64,000 nt of DNA from Butyricicoccus porcorum (GTDB lineage Bacteria; Bacillota; Clostridia; Oscillospirales; Butyricicoccaceae): positions 57,691 through 121,690 of the forward strand of contig NZ_NHOC01000008.1 of assembly GCF_002157465.1 (NCBI RefSeq), read 5' to 3'. The notes beneath the pieces were generated by a model that did no database searches, had not been told where the DNA came from, and saw only the letters and a list, made by a program, of their open reading frames with translations. Position 1 is the first letter of the stretch; each line of letters begins with the position of its first letter. This document shows positions 44,414 through 53,382 of the stretch, piece by piece. A program made the translations under genes and the position numbers.

Positions 44414-46588
44414 TCACAAGAAAATTGCACGCCCGGATTCTGCCCGCATGGACAGTCCGGTTTCCTCAGAATATGCGTCCGGATTGGTCAGCATATACGT
44501 ATCCTTCAGCTGTTCCACCGGTTCGATATCCCCGGCGTCATACAATGCTTGTGCATGATTCTGATACACTGACACACTGTATTGTCCCAATTCCCGGAAC
44601 AGGTTGGCTGACCATTCACCACTTTTCAGCTGTTCTGTTAGCTCCCGTCCTTTTCCCCGCGGGATATAGATGGTACACGTATCGGTTTCGATCAAATGAA
44701 ACCGCTCTGCTATTGTCTGAAATGGAAAGGCTCCGGTATCCAGAAGTGTAAGGATTTCCTTTTTATCCTGTTCTTTCTCCCCCTTCAAATCGCGCCATTC
44801 ACGGAAATATTGCGCAATTGCCGCTTTTCCTGCAATGTCCTCGTTTTCCTCCATTGCAATCTCTCCTGCTGCCACGGATGCGGCAAACAATACCGGCGGA
44901 ACTGTTTCCGGACGAAAAATTGTGACAATACTCTCCTCTGCCGCCCGCCTGCCCTCGCGATTGCACCGTCCGGCAGCCTGCAAAACAGAATCCAAGCCAG
45001 CTGTTTCCCGATAGACAAACGGAAAATCCACATCCACGCCCGCTTCAATCAGCGATGTAGATACAACACGGCACACCTGTGGATGTTTCGGATCCAGCCG
45101 TCTGCGGATTTCCTTTAATACGGCCCTCCTGTGTGCGGGATACATCAGCGTTGACAGATGGAATGCTCCTTCTGGATCTATTTGCTCATATACGCGCTGC
45201 GCATTTTTTCGACTGTTGACAATGCAGAGCACCTGCCGGTGCTGTCCAAGCTGTTCCGCGAGTGCGTCCCATGTCAGCTGACCTACTGTTTCAAACGCAA
45301 CACGACGAAAAACCGGATTTTCATACATGCCTGCCGGACACAGCTCCAGTGCCGGTCTGTCCGGCAAAAACCGTGCAAATAACGGCTCCAGTGCAGGCTG
45401 TGTAGCCGTACACAAGACAGCCGATACATGATACTGCGCCACAAGCTGTGAAATCGCAGACACACATGGCTGCAAATATGGAAGCGGAAGCATCTGTGCC
45501 TCGTCAAAAACAATCACACTCTGTGCCAGATTATGCAGCTTGCGGCAGCGGGATGGTTTACAAGCATATACCGACTCAAAAAACTGTACTGCTGTCGTGA
45601 CAATGACCGGCATATCCCAGTTTTCTGATGCGTACATCAGCCGCACATTTTTTTCATTTGCTTCGTCATCCATATCAAACAGCACGCCGGAGTGATGTTC
45701 CAGAACATTTTCCTCTCCCAGAATTTTGCGGAATACATCCGCTGTCTGCTCAATAATCGACGTATAAGGAATGACATAAATCATGCGCCGCAATCCGTTT
45801 GCACGCGCATGACGCAGAGCAAACGCAAGCGAAGCTACCGTCTTGCCTCCACCTGTCGGGACAGTCAGCGTGAATAGTCCGGGCTTTTCTTCTGTACCCC
45901 TGCGTTCACACTGCCGCAAAATATCACATCGGCAGGTGTTCAGCTCCCCCTCCGGCGGGAACCAGCCGGAAGTATATGCATCCAGCCGCTGGTTCAGTTC
46001 GTCTATCGTGCTCCCGCCGCCGCGTGGCGGTTCCTGTCCCTGCATAAACTGCTCGGTGTCCAGATAATCAGCATCGACCAAACAGGAATACAGCATACGG
46101 ATAAAAAATGCTGCCTTCTGCTTGTCACGGGCACAATAGGACGGCAACTCTGCCTTTGGCAATACGGCAATCTCGTCCCGCCATGCGCCATACAGCTCCA
46201 GCATTCCTTTCTTTGCCTTGTTCAGCCTGCCATGCAGCGTCGATTTATCTATATCTGCTCGTCCGCCGCCATCCGGCAGCCCACCGTGATGTCCAGATAT
46301 GCAGAATGCCGCCGGAATATCGTTTGTTTTTGCTGCTTCAAATGCCCCCGCCGTTGCATGATCTACTATGGCGCCACCCTGCAGCCGTTTTTGAAAGGCA
46401 TCTGTATATTTTCCAATATCATGCAGCATTCCTACCTTACGCCCTTCGTCCTCCGCATCAAATGCGGCGGCGAACGCCGCACAGCGCTCTGCTGTTCCGT
46501 TCAGATGCTCCAGCACCGTCTGTTCTCGCAGCACATTCCCCTTCTCATCCACAGCGAGATGTGCCAGCCATTTCGATTTTGTCTCCAT
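44414..46588 (-). CDS. cas3: CRISPR effector nuclease-helicase Cas3 (type I-C)
   Basis: 724 residues. N-terminal HD nuclease: VLEHLNGTAERCAAF, VGMLHDIGKYTDAFQKRL, SGHHGGLPDGG. Superfamily 2 helicase: Walker A VPTGGGKTVASLAFAL, VIVFDEAQML, TATQPAL, SLIEAGVDVDFPFVYRE, and QAAGRCNREGR. It degrades DNA after Cascade binding. The second ATG (46588) is chosen because AGGAGGG overlaps the first. It lies between cas7 and cas4 rather than ahead of cas5, its usual I-C position. Confidence 0.96.
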   Translation of the reverse strand: METKSKWLAHLAVDEKGNVLREQTVLEHLNGTAERCAAFAAAFDAEDEGRKVGMLHDIGKYTDAFQKRLQGGAIVDHATAGAFEAAKTNDIPAAFCISGHHGGLPDGGGRADIDKSTLHGRLNKAKKGMLELYGAWRDEIAVLPKAELPSYCARDKQKAAFFIRMLYSCLVDADYLDTEQFMQGQEPPRGGGSTIDELNQRLDAYTSGWFPPEGELNTCRCDILRQCERRGTEEKPGLFTLTVPTGGGKTVASLAFALRHARANGLRRMIYVIPYTSIIEQTADVFRKILGEENVLEHHSGVLFDMDDEANEKNVRLMYASENWDMPVIVTTAVQFFESVYACKPSRCRKLHNLAQSVIVFDEAQMLPLPYLQPCVSAISQLVAQYHVSAVLCTATQPALEPLFARFLPDRPALELCPAGMYENPVFRRVAFETVGQLTWDALAEQLGQHRQVLCIVNSRKNAQRVYEQIDPEGAFHLSTLMYPAHRRAVLKEIRRRLDPKHPQVCRVVSTSLIEAGVDVDFPFVYRETAGLDSVLQAAGRCNREGRRAAEESIVTIFRPETVPPVLFAASVAAGEIAMEENEDIAGKAAIAQYFREWRDLKGEKEQDKKEILTLLDTGAFPFQTIAERFHLIETDTCTIYIPRGKGRELTEQLKSGEWSANLFRELGQYSVSVYQNHAQALYDAGDIEPVEQLKDTYMLTNPDAYSEETGLSMRAESGRAIFL

Positions 46589-46613
46589 CCCGATCATCCC
46601 TCCTGAAAAGAAT

Positions 46614-46636
46614 GCGCCCTCCGGTCAAGAGGGCGC
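46614..46636 (-). terminator. Intercistronic hairpin between cas7 and cas3
   Basis: Perfect 8-bp stem GCGCCCTC / GAGGGCGC with a 7-base loop, followed on the minus strand by ATTCTTTTC just ahead of the cas3 ribosome site. The weak T-run suggests partial termination or an mRNA stability element, which would set Cascade levels above Cas3 and adaptation proteins. Confidence 0.5.
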
Positions 46637-46653
46637 AATAATATCTGTTTGTC

Positions 46654-47538
46654 TCAGTCTCTGCATTCGCAGGTAACGCCTTCCGGCAGATCCGCAGTGT
46701 CTACCGTCACGGTATAGTCCTGATAGCAGCGTGGAATTTCTGTTTTCTTCTCTACCTGTACGCGGTCAAACAGCTTGTGAGCCGGTGCACGGCCGAACTC
46801 AGAATCATGCTTAAAGATAATCAGCTGCCGCACTGCCATCTTGCCGCGCGCAGCAGAATGGTCATTCTCAAACATATTTAAAATAGCATCCCACAGCAGG
46901 GAAAGATCCTCTTCAGAAAAACCTGTCGTCTTGCGCGCCAGATTCGCGGATACATAGCCTTCGCATTTATAAAGGCCATACGGGACAATATATTTGCGTC
47001 CCATCTCCGTTCCCTTTTTCTCGGCGTCCGCTTCCGTTGTAATTGCAACGCGCGTAATTGTGACTTCCTGCGGGACAATCGGGTCAATGCTGCGGGCAAA
47101 ACCCAGCTGTACCGGTCCGCGCACCTGTCCGCAGTTGAGCGCCGCTTTGACAAATGTCGTCATAACTGCGCCGAACGTGCGAATATCAAAGAAATTGGCG
47201 CACATCCAGTCGCGGATTTTGCGATCCAGCTCCGGATCTTCCTTCTTTTTCGCCTTTACGGTTTTGTCTGTGACCTCCAGAGCGGCATATGCTTCCGCAT
47301 CACTGCGGTTCAGCGGCACGCCGTCCTTGACATAAATGCGGTAGCCGGTACAATCCTCCTTTACTGCCTCCACATAATTGCGGATTTTGCGCTTCAGGCA
47401 GACATCCGTGACAATGCCAAGTCCGGTTTCCGGATCGACGCGCGGCATATTTCCCGCATCCGGGTCACCGTTTGGGTTTCCGTTTTCTACATCAAATAAA
47501 ATCACAAATTCATAGCGGTTTTTAATTGGCTCGCTCAT
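46654..47538 (-). CDS. cas7: Cascade backbone subunit Cas7 (Csd2)
   Basis: 294 residues. YEFVILFDVENGNPNGDPDAGNMPRVDPETGLGIVTDVCLKRKIRNYV is the diagnostic N-terminal region; DIRTFGAVMTTF and GPVQLGFARSIDPI follow. Coats the crRNA spacer. The ATG at 47538 has AAGGAGGA 9 bases upstream and overlaps the cas8c end region. Confidence 0.96.
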   Translation of the reverse strand: MSEPIKNRYEFVILFDVENGNPNGDPDAGNMPRVDPETGLGIVTDVCLKRKIRNYVEAVKEDCTGYRIYVKDGVPLNRSDAEAYAALEVTDKTVKAKKKEDPELDRKIRDWMCANFFDIRTFGAVMTTFVKAALNCGQVRGPVQLGFARSIDPIVPQEVTITRVAITTEADAEKKGTEMGRKYIVPYGLYKCEGYVSANLARKTTGFSEEDLSLLWDAILNMFENDHSAARGKMAVRQLIIFKHDSEFGRAPAHKLFDRVQVEKKTEIPRCYQDYTVTVDTADLPEGVTCECRD

Positions 47539-47539
47539 A

Positions 47540-49297
47540 TCACATGTCCTCCTTGCTGTTTTTCTGATAGCGTTCCTGTGTCTGATGATAATAACCAAGC
47601 TGGAACGAGCCCTGCTGCGGCAGCGTCAACCGATTCGGATATTCCTCCCCGAGCTTGTCTGTAATCGAGCCCAGCTGTTTTCCATAATACACGCGCTGAC
47701 CCTCATTCAGCTTTTTCAAATGCTTCTGCGCCAGATTGAGCAGAATCGGAAAGACATGCGCCGGCGTAGCCGAAGCCGCATTAAAATATCGGTCACGAAT
47801 GGTTGCATTGATACCGGGATTTGCTTTAGACTGGATATCCTCCAGCACGGAAAACAATCTTCCGAGATTATAATACACATTGTTGCTGTCAGGATTGAGG
47901 GACACAGTTAAAACCTCCTTTGGGACATCAGGATTCGGATTTCTCTGATTCAGATAATATGCCTTGATGATAGCAGCTCGCCCGCGTGTGATTTCATGCT
48001 CTGCGCGGATACGCAACGTGACGCCGTTCAGCAGCGTTGCAGGATACGGTGTATTGGTCAGAATCGCACGCAGCAGTTCACCGGCCAGTACCGGAGACGC
48101 CGTTTTCTTTTGCGCATTCTGGTTGACAGTTTCATTCAGCACCCGCCACAAGGACAGCGTTTCGTTCTGATCATAACTCGGTCGGATGATTTCCAGCCGC
48201 TTCTGATGTGCCAGAATATTGCGGATCATATCCCCGAACGTACTGCGCAGAAAAAAACGTACCGACAGCCGCGCCGCATTTGGCGCAATGCCGAGCACAT
48301 AAAATGGACGTTCCGGATCAATTCGGCTTTCATGAAAATCAAACGGCCTACCAGTTGCCAGATCGTGTGCCATCTGATGATAATCTTCTGCATGATACGC
48401 GTTGTTTTCGTCACCAAACAGAAAGCCGCCGAACACATCCTGATATTCCGGCTCACCGCCCTGTACCCAGCAGAGTACCGCAGTATCTCCAATATAATTG
48501 ATATGTTCGCGGTCCGCAATCAGATGGCTGAGCGCTGTGCCATAGGCAAACGCGGCATATTGGCTGGTCGGCGCATTCATGCCCTGCTCCCGCCCATAGG
48601 AACAAAACGCAGGTGCATTGAACGATACCAGTGAAGCGCCACTGGACTGTGCGTCTTTGATTCCCTTAATGGCCGGATGCAGCTGTGCTGCCGGTGCAAA
48701 CTGCCCTGTAACCAGGCAGATTCGCAGCTGTGCATCATCGTCCGCCGTCGAATACGCCTGCCATGCGCGCCGAATTTCTTCTATTTCATGTACATATTCC
48801 CCATCATACCGAAATACAAAATTGGCGTTTCCAAGAATATCATCCATTTCCTCCTGTACAGCCTGAAATGCCGGATGTGTTTGTAGCTGCTCCGGATCCC
48901 AGCTTCGGAAAAACGCCAGAACAGCCTGTGCCGCCGGATGTCCGACATCGGAAAGGATGTTTTCGTGCAGCTCGCGGCAGGCCTCCAGACATTCCCGCGC
49001 TCGTTTCGGTTTTCCCTTGCTGTCCACACCCAGAATATAACTGGAATTGTCGCACAGGAAATTGGCCAGCACACCACTGCTGCGCTTGACTGGCGCCGGG
49101 ACAACCATTTCCTGTGGCGCCCAAATCATTTTCTTACCCCGCTGCTGTTCCGTTTTGACCGAGACAATACGGACGACCTCTCCCTGATCGTTTAAATACA
49201 GAGCATACGACACCTTTGCCAGGCCCCAACCCGGTTTTGCTACTTTTCCGCATGCCGCCAAGTCTTCGTAATGCTGAACCAGCGCCTGTAAGATCAT
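47540..49297 (-). CDS. cas8c: Cascade large subunit Cas8c (Csd1)
   Basis: 585 residues, typical for Csd1. LVQHYEDLAACGKVAKPGWGLAKVSYALYLN at the N-terminus, FLCDNSSYILGVDSKGKPKRARECLEACRELH, SFNAPAFCSYGREQGMNAPTSQYAAFAYGTALSHL, and LGIAPNAARLSVRFFLRSTFG are family landmarks. Recognises the PAM; an internal start often makes a small Cas11c from the 3' end in type I-C. Overlaps cas5 by 4 bases. Confidence 0.95.
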   Translation of the reverse strand: MILQALVQHYEDLAACGKVAKPGWGLAKVSYALYLNDQGEVVRIVSVKTEQQRGKKMIWAPQEMVVPAPVKRSSGVLANFLCDNSSYILGVDSKGKPKRARECLEACRELHENILSDVGHPAAQAVLAFFRSWDPEQLQTHPAFQAVQEEMDDILGNANFVFRYDGEYVHEIEEIRRAWQAYSTADDDAQLRICLVTGQFAPAAQLHPAIKGIKDAQSSGASLVSFNAPAFCSYGREQGMNAPTSQYAAFAYGTALSHLIADREHINYIGDTAVLCWVQGGEPEYQDVFGGFLFGDENNAYHAEDYHQMAHDLATGRPFDFHESRIDPERPFYVLGIAPNAARLSVRFFLRSTFGDMIRNILAHQKRLEIIRPSYDQNETLSLWRVLNETVNQNAQKKTASPVLAGELLRAILTNTPYPATLLNGVTLRIRAEHEITRGRAAIIKAYYLNQRNPNPDVPKEVLTVSLNPDSNNVYYNLGRLFSVLEDIQSKANPGINATIRDRYFNAASATPAHVFPILLNLAQKHLKKLNEGQRVYYGKQLGSITDKLGEEYPNRLTLPQQGSFQLGYYHQTQERYQKNSKEDM

Positions 49298-49956
49298 CCC
49301 TTCACCTCCTCACTGTCACGAGAGGGAACATTCAGGATACCATTGCACAGCTTTGCACGGAAAAACAGCGGGCGAATATCCTGCGGATCGGAATAGTCCA
49401 GATCATATAACATATATCCAAGATCCCGTTCGCCCTTCAACTCCTCGGGGCAGCGCGGGATGTGGTCACATTCGCGGAACTGTGCAGCAAATTCACGACA
49501 GCCAAAATACGGCTGGCTGTAGCACTGTCCACGCCGGATGCGCCGCTTGATAATATCCTGAAATTTACCGGGATTATCTCCGGGAGCCGCGCGCTCTGTC
49601 ATATCAAAATGCGCTTCGATTACATAACGCACATCGGTCAGAAGCATCGCTGCTCTCTGCTGAATGTCGTTCGATGTGGACAGATATAGCTCTCCTGTAC
49701 CGCGTTCCATTACTGTGCGCGCAGATCGTGCGCTGATGACCGATTTTACTTCATTGCGCCGCAGATTCATAAAACGGATCGGTGCACAGACATGAATGCG
49801 ATCAATGGACCAACGCATACCCGGATGCCAGTAAATACTTTCCAACACCCCTCTCGCCGCCGAAGGAGTTATGATGTCATAGGACACACGTTCCGTCTTC
49901 ATCTCCGGCCGCGTAAACAGCGCATACTCCCCCCATACCTCCAATCGTATGGCCAT
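49294..49956 (-). CDS. cas5c: Cascade subunit and crRNA endonuclease Cas5c
   Basis: 220 residues. LEVWGEYALFTRPEMKTERVSYDIITPSAARGVLESIYWHPGMRW is the N-terminal RRM region; FGCREFAAQFREC and LGYMLYDLDY lie later. No cas6 is present, so Cas5c should process the precursor crRNA, as known for type I-C. The ATG at 49956 follows AGGAGAGATGAT. First gene of the operon, with a 5' UTR of about 210 bases. Confidence 0.94.
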   Translation of the reverse strand: MAIRLEVWGEYALFTRPEMKTERVSYDIITPSAARGVLESIYWHPGMRWSIDRIHVCAPIRFMNLRRNEVKSVISARSARTVMERGTGELYLSTSNDIQQRAAMLLTDVRYVIEAHFDMTERAAPGDNPGKFQDIIKRRIRRGQCYSQPYFGCREFAAQFRECDHIPRCPEELKGERDLGYMLYDLDYSDPQDIRPLFFRAKLCNGILNVPSRDSEEVKG

Positions 49957-50171
49957 ATCATCTCTCCTCTCAAGACAGATGTTCAAATGATTCCATTTGC
50001 TTACAGCAGGCAGCGGTGCATCTCGCAGTTCATAATCAGCAGTCTCTCTTCTTATCAGAATACTGCCAGCGCCGAATGCATTTGGCCGAGATTCAGCTTT
50101 TTTTGATAAATTTCCGCTGTTATTCTCCCATCTGCCGTTATACTGATATGTTTTTCTGACAGTTCCTGCTG

Positions 50172-50200
50172 TTTATATCATATCACATTTTTTAGTCCAA
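50172..50200 (-). promoter_or_regulatory. Promoter of the cas operon
   Basis: Minus strand -35 TTGGAC (50195-50200), 17-base spacer, -10 TATAAA (50172-50177). The region 49957-50171 is an untranslated leader with no other gene. An IS end lies 62 bases beyond the -35. Confidence 0.6.
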
Positions 50201-50261
50201 AGCAAGAACAGGCTCTCAGCATTTTCAAATATCGTCTGATCGAACTTTATGAAGAGTTATC

Positions 50262-51407
50262 AGCCTGTCGAAAAAGTCGCCGAAAGGCGGCTTTTTCTGT
50301 TATAATAAAGATAAGAAAGACAGGTGATAAAATGATAGTAAAAGGGAAGGAAAACAGAGAGGCAGTAGAGATTGTAAGTCTGGATATGTTAGTGCCCGAG
50401 GATCATCTACTGAGGAAAATAGATGCAGCAGTAGATTTCAAACAAATTTATGAATTTGTAGATGATTTGTACTGCAAGGACAACGGCAGGCCAAGTATCG
50501 ATCCGGTAGTATTGTTTAAGATTGTAATGATACAGCACATATATGGGATACCATCGCTCCGGCGGACGCTGGAAGAAGTGAATATGAATGTTGCATACAG
50601 GTGGTTTATCGGTTATCCATTGAATGAACAGGTGCCGCATTTTTCAACAGTAAGCTATAATTTTAAGCATCGTTTTACAACAGCAACTGTAGAATATATA
50701 TTTCGGTGGATATTGAACACAGCAGCAAAGGAAGGATTTCTGGATACGAGTGCAATTTTTATCGATGGGACACATATCAAAGCAAGTGCAAACATGAAGA
50801 AAAAAGCACGAAAAGCTGTTCCAGTTGAAGCAAAACGATATGCAAAGGAGCTGCGGGAAGAAATTAACAGAGATCGCGAAGAACACGACAAAAAGCCATT
50901 CGATGATGATGACGATTCAACACCGCCAAAGGAGAAAGAAATAACAGTTTCGACAACGGATCCGGATGCCGGCGTATTCCATAAAGGTGAACACAAGAAG
51001 TGTTTTGCCTACGAAGCGCATACAGCCTGTGACAAGCATAATTTTATTCTCGACGTAGAAGTAACAGCAGGAAATGTACATGACAGTGTAGCATTTGACC
51101 CGTTATATGACCAGCTTTGCGAACATTACCCAGAACATAAAACGATAGTAGCAGACAGCGCCTACAAAACTCCTTCGATTTGTAAACGTATTTTTGAGAG
51201 TGGAAGAGTATTATCTACAGCATATAAACGTCCAATGACAAAGAAAGGCGGTCATGAATGGTGGAAATATGTTTATGATGAGTATTATGATTGTGTAATC
51301 TGTCCGGAGTATAAAACACTTCATTATGCAACAACGAACAAAGATGGATATCGTGAATATAAGAGCAGGTCATACGTCTGCGAACATTGTCCGACCAGAG
51401 AGTATAA
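50262..51407 (+). mobile_element. 5' part of an IS1182-type insertion sequence
   Basis: The left end starts AGCCTGTCGAAAAAG, followed by a GTCGCCGAAAGGCGGC hairpin and TATAAT (50301-50306) ahead of the transposase. The same outer-to-inner end sequence, AGCCTGTCGAAGAA, appears at 52973 at the other end of the split element. Interrupted at 51407/51408 by an IS3-family element. Confidence 0.75.
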
Positions 51408-51423
51408 TGGTCTCATAAATTAA
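50332..51423 (+). pseudogene. IS1182-family transposase, 3'-truncated
   Basis: About 360 residues of the transposase: DLYCKDNGRPSIDPVVLFKIVMIQ, EVNMNVAYRWFIGYPL, FIDGTHIKASANMKKK with the first catalytic Asp, VTAGNVHDSVAF, ADSAYKTPSIC with the second Asp, and the Cys-rich YVCEHCPTREY. Reading then leaves the element through GLIN and a stop inside the inserted IS3. The catalytic Glu region and C-terminus are missing; part of the C-terminus lies inverted at 52999-53187. Confidence 0.88.
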
Positions 51424-52769
51424 GACACTTTTTCGGACAGATTTTAATGAATCTGATATACTTAAACCAGTATGTAAGAAAGGAGCCATTATCATGTCCA
51501 GACAGAGAAGAAGTTTTAGTGCCAAATTCAAATCAAACCTTGTAATTGAGCTGCTTAAGGGTGAGAAAGATCTCAATACCCTGGCAGCTGAAAATAGCAT
51601 CCAACCAAATCTGCTCCGTAACTGGAAAAAGGAGTTCCTGAACAATGCTTCGGTTGTGTTCGACGACAAGCGCGAGGAAAACCTCAAAGAAAAGCTTGCC
51701 GAAGAGCGAAAAGAGAAAGCGGAGTATGCCAAAAAGGTTGGTCAGTTAACCATGCAGGTTGACTGGCTCAAAAAAAATCTGAAGAAATTTGTGGACCTGA
51801 CTACGAGAGTAAGTTTAGTCCAAAACCTTTTGACGACTAAGGAAATTCCGGCTTCCGTTGGTGCCAGGTTGCTTGACATCAACCGTACAAGCATTTATTA
51901 CACGGGCACCCCTATTTCAGATGAGGAACTGGCCTGCAAAGAGATCATTGATCATCTCCATACAGATAATCCCACTTGGGGCGCAAGACAAATGTCTGCA
52001 CAGTTAAAAGCCCGTGGTTACCAGGTTGGGCGCCGCAAGGCAAGACGCTACATGAATGAGATGGATATTTACCCGATCTATCCAAAGGTGAATCTTTCCA
52101 AGCGAATGCAGCAGGCGAAAGTATGTCCATATCTTCTTCGTAATGCGGTCATAGACAAGCCAAATCAAGCATGGTCTATTGACATTACATATATCCCGAT
52201 CAAGCGCGGATTTCTGTATCTGACAGCCGTGATCGACTGGTATAGCCGTTGTATTGTCGGCTGGGAAGTGGATGACACACTTGATACCAGAATGGTTATC
52301 AGTGCCCTGAAAAAAGCTTTCAAAGTGGCAAAACCTCAAATCCTGAATTCAGATCAGGGTTGTCAGTTTACAAGTCAGCAATACATTGACTTTGTAAAGG
52401 AAAACGGCATCCGTCAGAGTATGGATGGAAAAAGTCGCTGGGCAGACAACATCATGATTGAACGCTGGTTCCGCAGCTTCAAGTATGAGGAAGCCTATCT
52501 GACACAGTACAACAACATCAGGGAAGCAAGAGCTGCTATCGGACAGTATATCCACATCTACAACTTTGAGCGGCGCCATTCTGCACTTGATTACCAAACA
52601 CCGGCTGAATGCTACTATCCGGCAATGTTGATGCCATATGTAGCTTAGCATATATTGAATCTGGGGAGTGCTCCACTGTTCTCCACATGTTCCTTGTAAC
52701 TTGTCCACTATATCAGTTCATTATAAAAATCTTAGATTTTTGTCTTGACAACTGAGCCACTATAAACCA
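51408..52769 (+). mobile_element. IS3-family insertion sequence
   Basis: Bounded by TGGTCTCATAAATT at the left and TATAAACCA at the right; both ends start TGGT in outer-to-inner sense. Subterminal matches include AAGACA and GATTTTAATGAA...CTGATATA against GATTTTTATAATGAACTGATATA. The exact outermost bases and target duplication cannot be fixed because the flanks were rearranged. Confidence 0.7.
51494..52648 (+). CDS. IS3-family transposase, OrfA and OrfB in one frame
   Basis: 384 residues. The N-terminal HTH (RRSFSAKFKSNLVIELLKGEKDLNTLAAE) and leucine-zipper-like coil (LKEKLAEERKEKAEYAKKV) correspond to OrfA. From about 130, IPASVGARLLDINRTSIYY and NPTWGARQMSAQLKARGY are OrfB, with the DDE catalytic core in WSIDITYIPI, NSDQGCQFTSQQY and RWADNIMIERWFRSFKYEEAY. 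A run of eight As at 51770-51777 marks the place where many IS3 elements frameshift, but here no shift is needed. Appears intact. Confidence 0.9.
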   Translation: MSRQRRSFSAKFKSNLVIELLKGEKDLNTLAAENSIQPNLLRNWKKEFLNNASVVFDDKREENLKEKLAEERKEKAEYAKKVGQLTMQVDWLKKNLKKFVDLTTRVSLVQNLLTTKEIPASVGARLLDINRTSIYYTGTPISDEELACKEIIDHLHTDNPTWGARQMSAQLKARGYQVGRRKARRYMNEMDIYPIYPKVNLSKRMQQAKVCPYLLRNAVIDKPNQAWSIDITYIPIKRGFLYLTAVIDWYSRCIVGWEVDDTLDTRMVISALKKAFKVAKPQILNSDQGCQFTSQQYIDFVKENGIRQSMDGKSRWADNIMIERWFRSFKYEEAYLTQYNNIREARAAIGQYIHIYNFERRHSALDYQTPAECYYPAMLMPYVA

Positions 52770-52892
52770 GCCGATATCAGCAGGTACGAAACGAGATGCA
52801 TTTCAAACAAAAAACGTATAAATCCTGAACTTTTTCAACAGGAAAGGACAGGATAACAGGAGCAAACACCCGATAACAGCAACTTTAGCCAA

Positions 52893-52938
52893 TTGGTAAG
52901 GATGAGGTCAGCAGTTCAAATCTGCTTAGCAGCTCCAT
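52893..52938 (+). other. Partial tRNA-Thr copy, candidate attachment site
   Basis: These 46 bases are identical to the 3' half of tRNA-Thr(GGT) at 60941-61016, from the anticodon loop to CCA plus one base, but on the opposite strand. A terminator-like stem (ACGCCTGATTT / AAATCAGGCGT, 52943-52970) follows, similar to that after the complete tRNA. Tyrosine recombinases often use this tRNA segment as att core. Confidence 0.65.
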
Positions 52939-52972
52939 ATAAACGCCTGATTTTGATGAAATCAGGCGTTTG

Positions 52973-53187
52973 AGCCTGTCGAAGAACCCGGCTGCGCATT
53001 AAGCGAGAGCCGGGTTTTGGCACATATATGGAAAAAGCCGGAAAACTGGAATAGGGAAATGGATCTTCCACTTCCACATAGCCAGCTTTTTCAGATTCAT
53101 GGCAGCAAATTTAAGCTTCACCCAGTTGGTAACTTGAGCCAAGCCTCGATATTGTGTATAGCGCATGCCATGCTTTTCTTGGCAGGG
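52973..53187 (-). mobile_element. Inverted 3' remnant of the IS1182-type element
   Basis: The + strand end AGCCTGTCGAAGAA matches the outer end at 50262. The remnant carries the transposase C-terminus on the minus strand and stops abruptly at the IS3-type remnant starting near 53194. Confidence 0.75.
52999..53187 (-). pseudogene. IS1182-family transposase C-terminal fragment
   Basis: On the minus strand the frame reads EKHGMRYTQYRGLAQVTNW followed by KLKFAAMNLKKLAMWKW and stops at 52999. This is the usual C-terminus of IS1182 transposases. About 50 residues that should join it to the 50332 fragment are absent. The overlapping + strand frame at 53017-53232 is its shadow. Confidence 0.85.
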
Positions 53188-53193
53188 AGGGGT

Positions 53194-53382
53194 CTGCGGA
53201 CAAAAAGTTGGACTCCAAAAGGAGGGAACTGAATGTATACAAAAGAGCAGGAAGAAATCGCACTAAGAGAATACGAGCGGCTGGGATCAATAGCTGCTGT
53301 AATCCGTCGGTTAGGATACCCGAGCGAGTCTACGCTTTACCGCTGGTATGAGCGCAAAAAAGCCGGGTTAGAGAACAGACAT
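53194..53382 (+). mobile_element. IS3-type (IS150-like) remnant with orfA start
   Basis: TGCGGACAAAAAGTTGGACTCC-type left end, then AGGAGG and an ATG at 53233 opening MYTKEQEEIALREYERLGS, followed by VIRRLGYPSESTLYRWYERKKAG, an IS3 OrfA helix-turn-helix. After about 50 codons it runs into the 3' end of the neighbouring membrane-protein gene. No orfB or right end. Confidence 0.7.

Noticed and set aside
50081-50110. A terminator-like stem with T-run in the cas 5' UTR on the + strand
   Set aside because: The stem is a near-palindromic ATGCAT core with mismatches, and no + strand gene ends there.
53017-53232. A + strand frame of 71 codons
   Set aside because: It is the antisense of the IS1182 transposase C-terminus and crosses the junction to another IS remnant.
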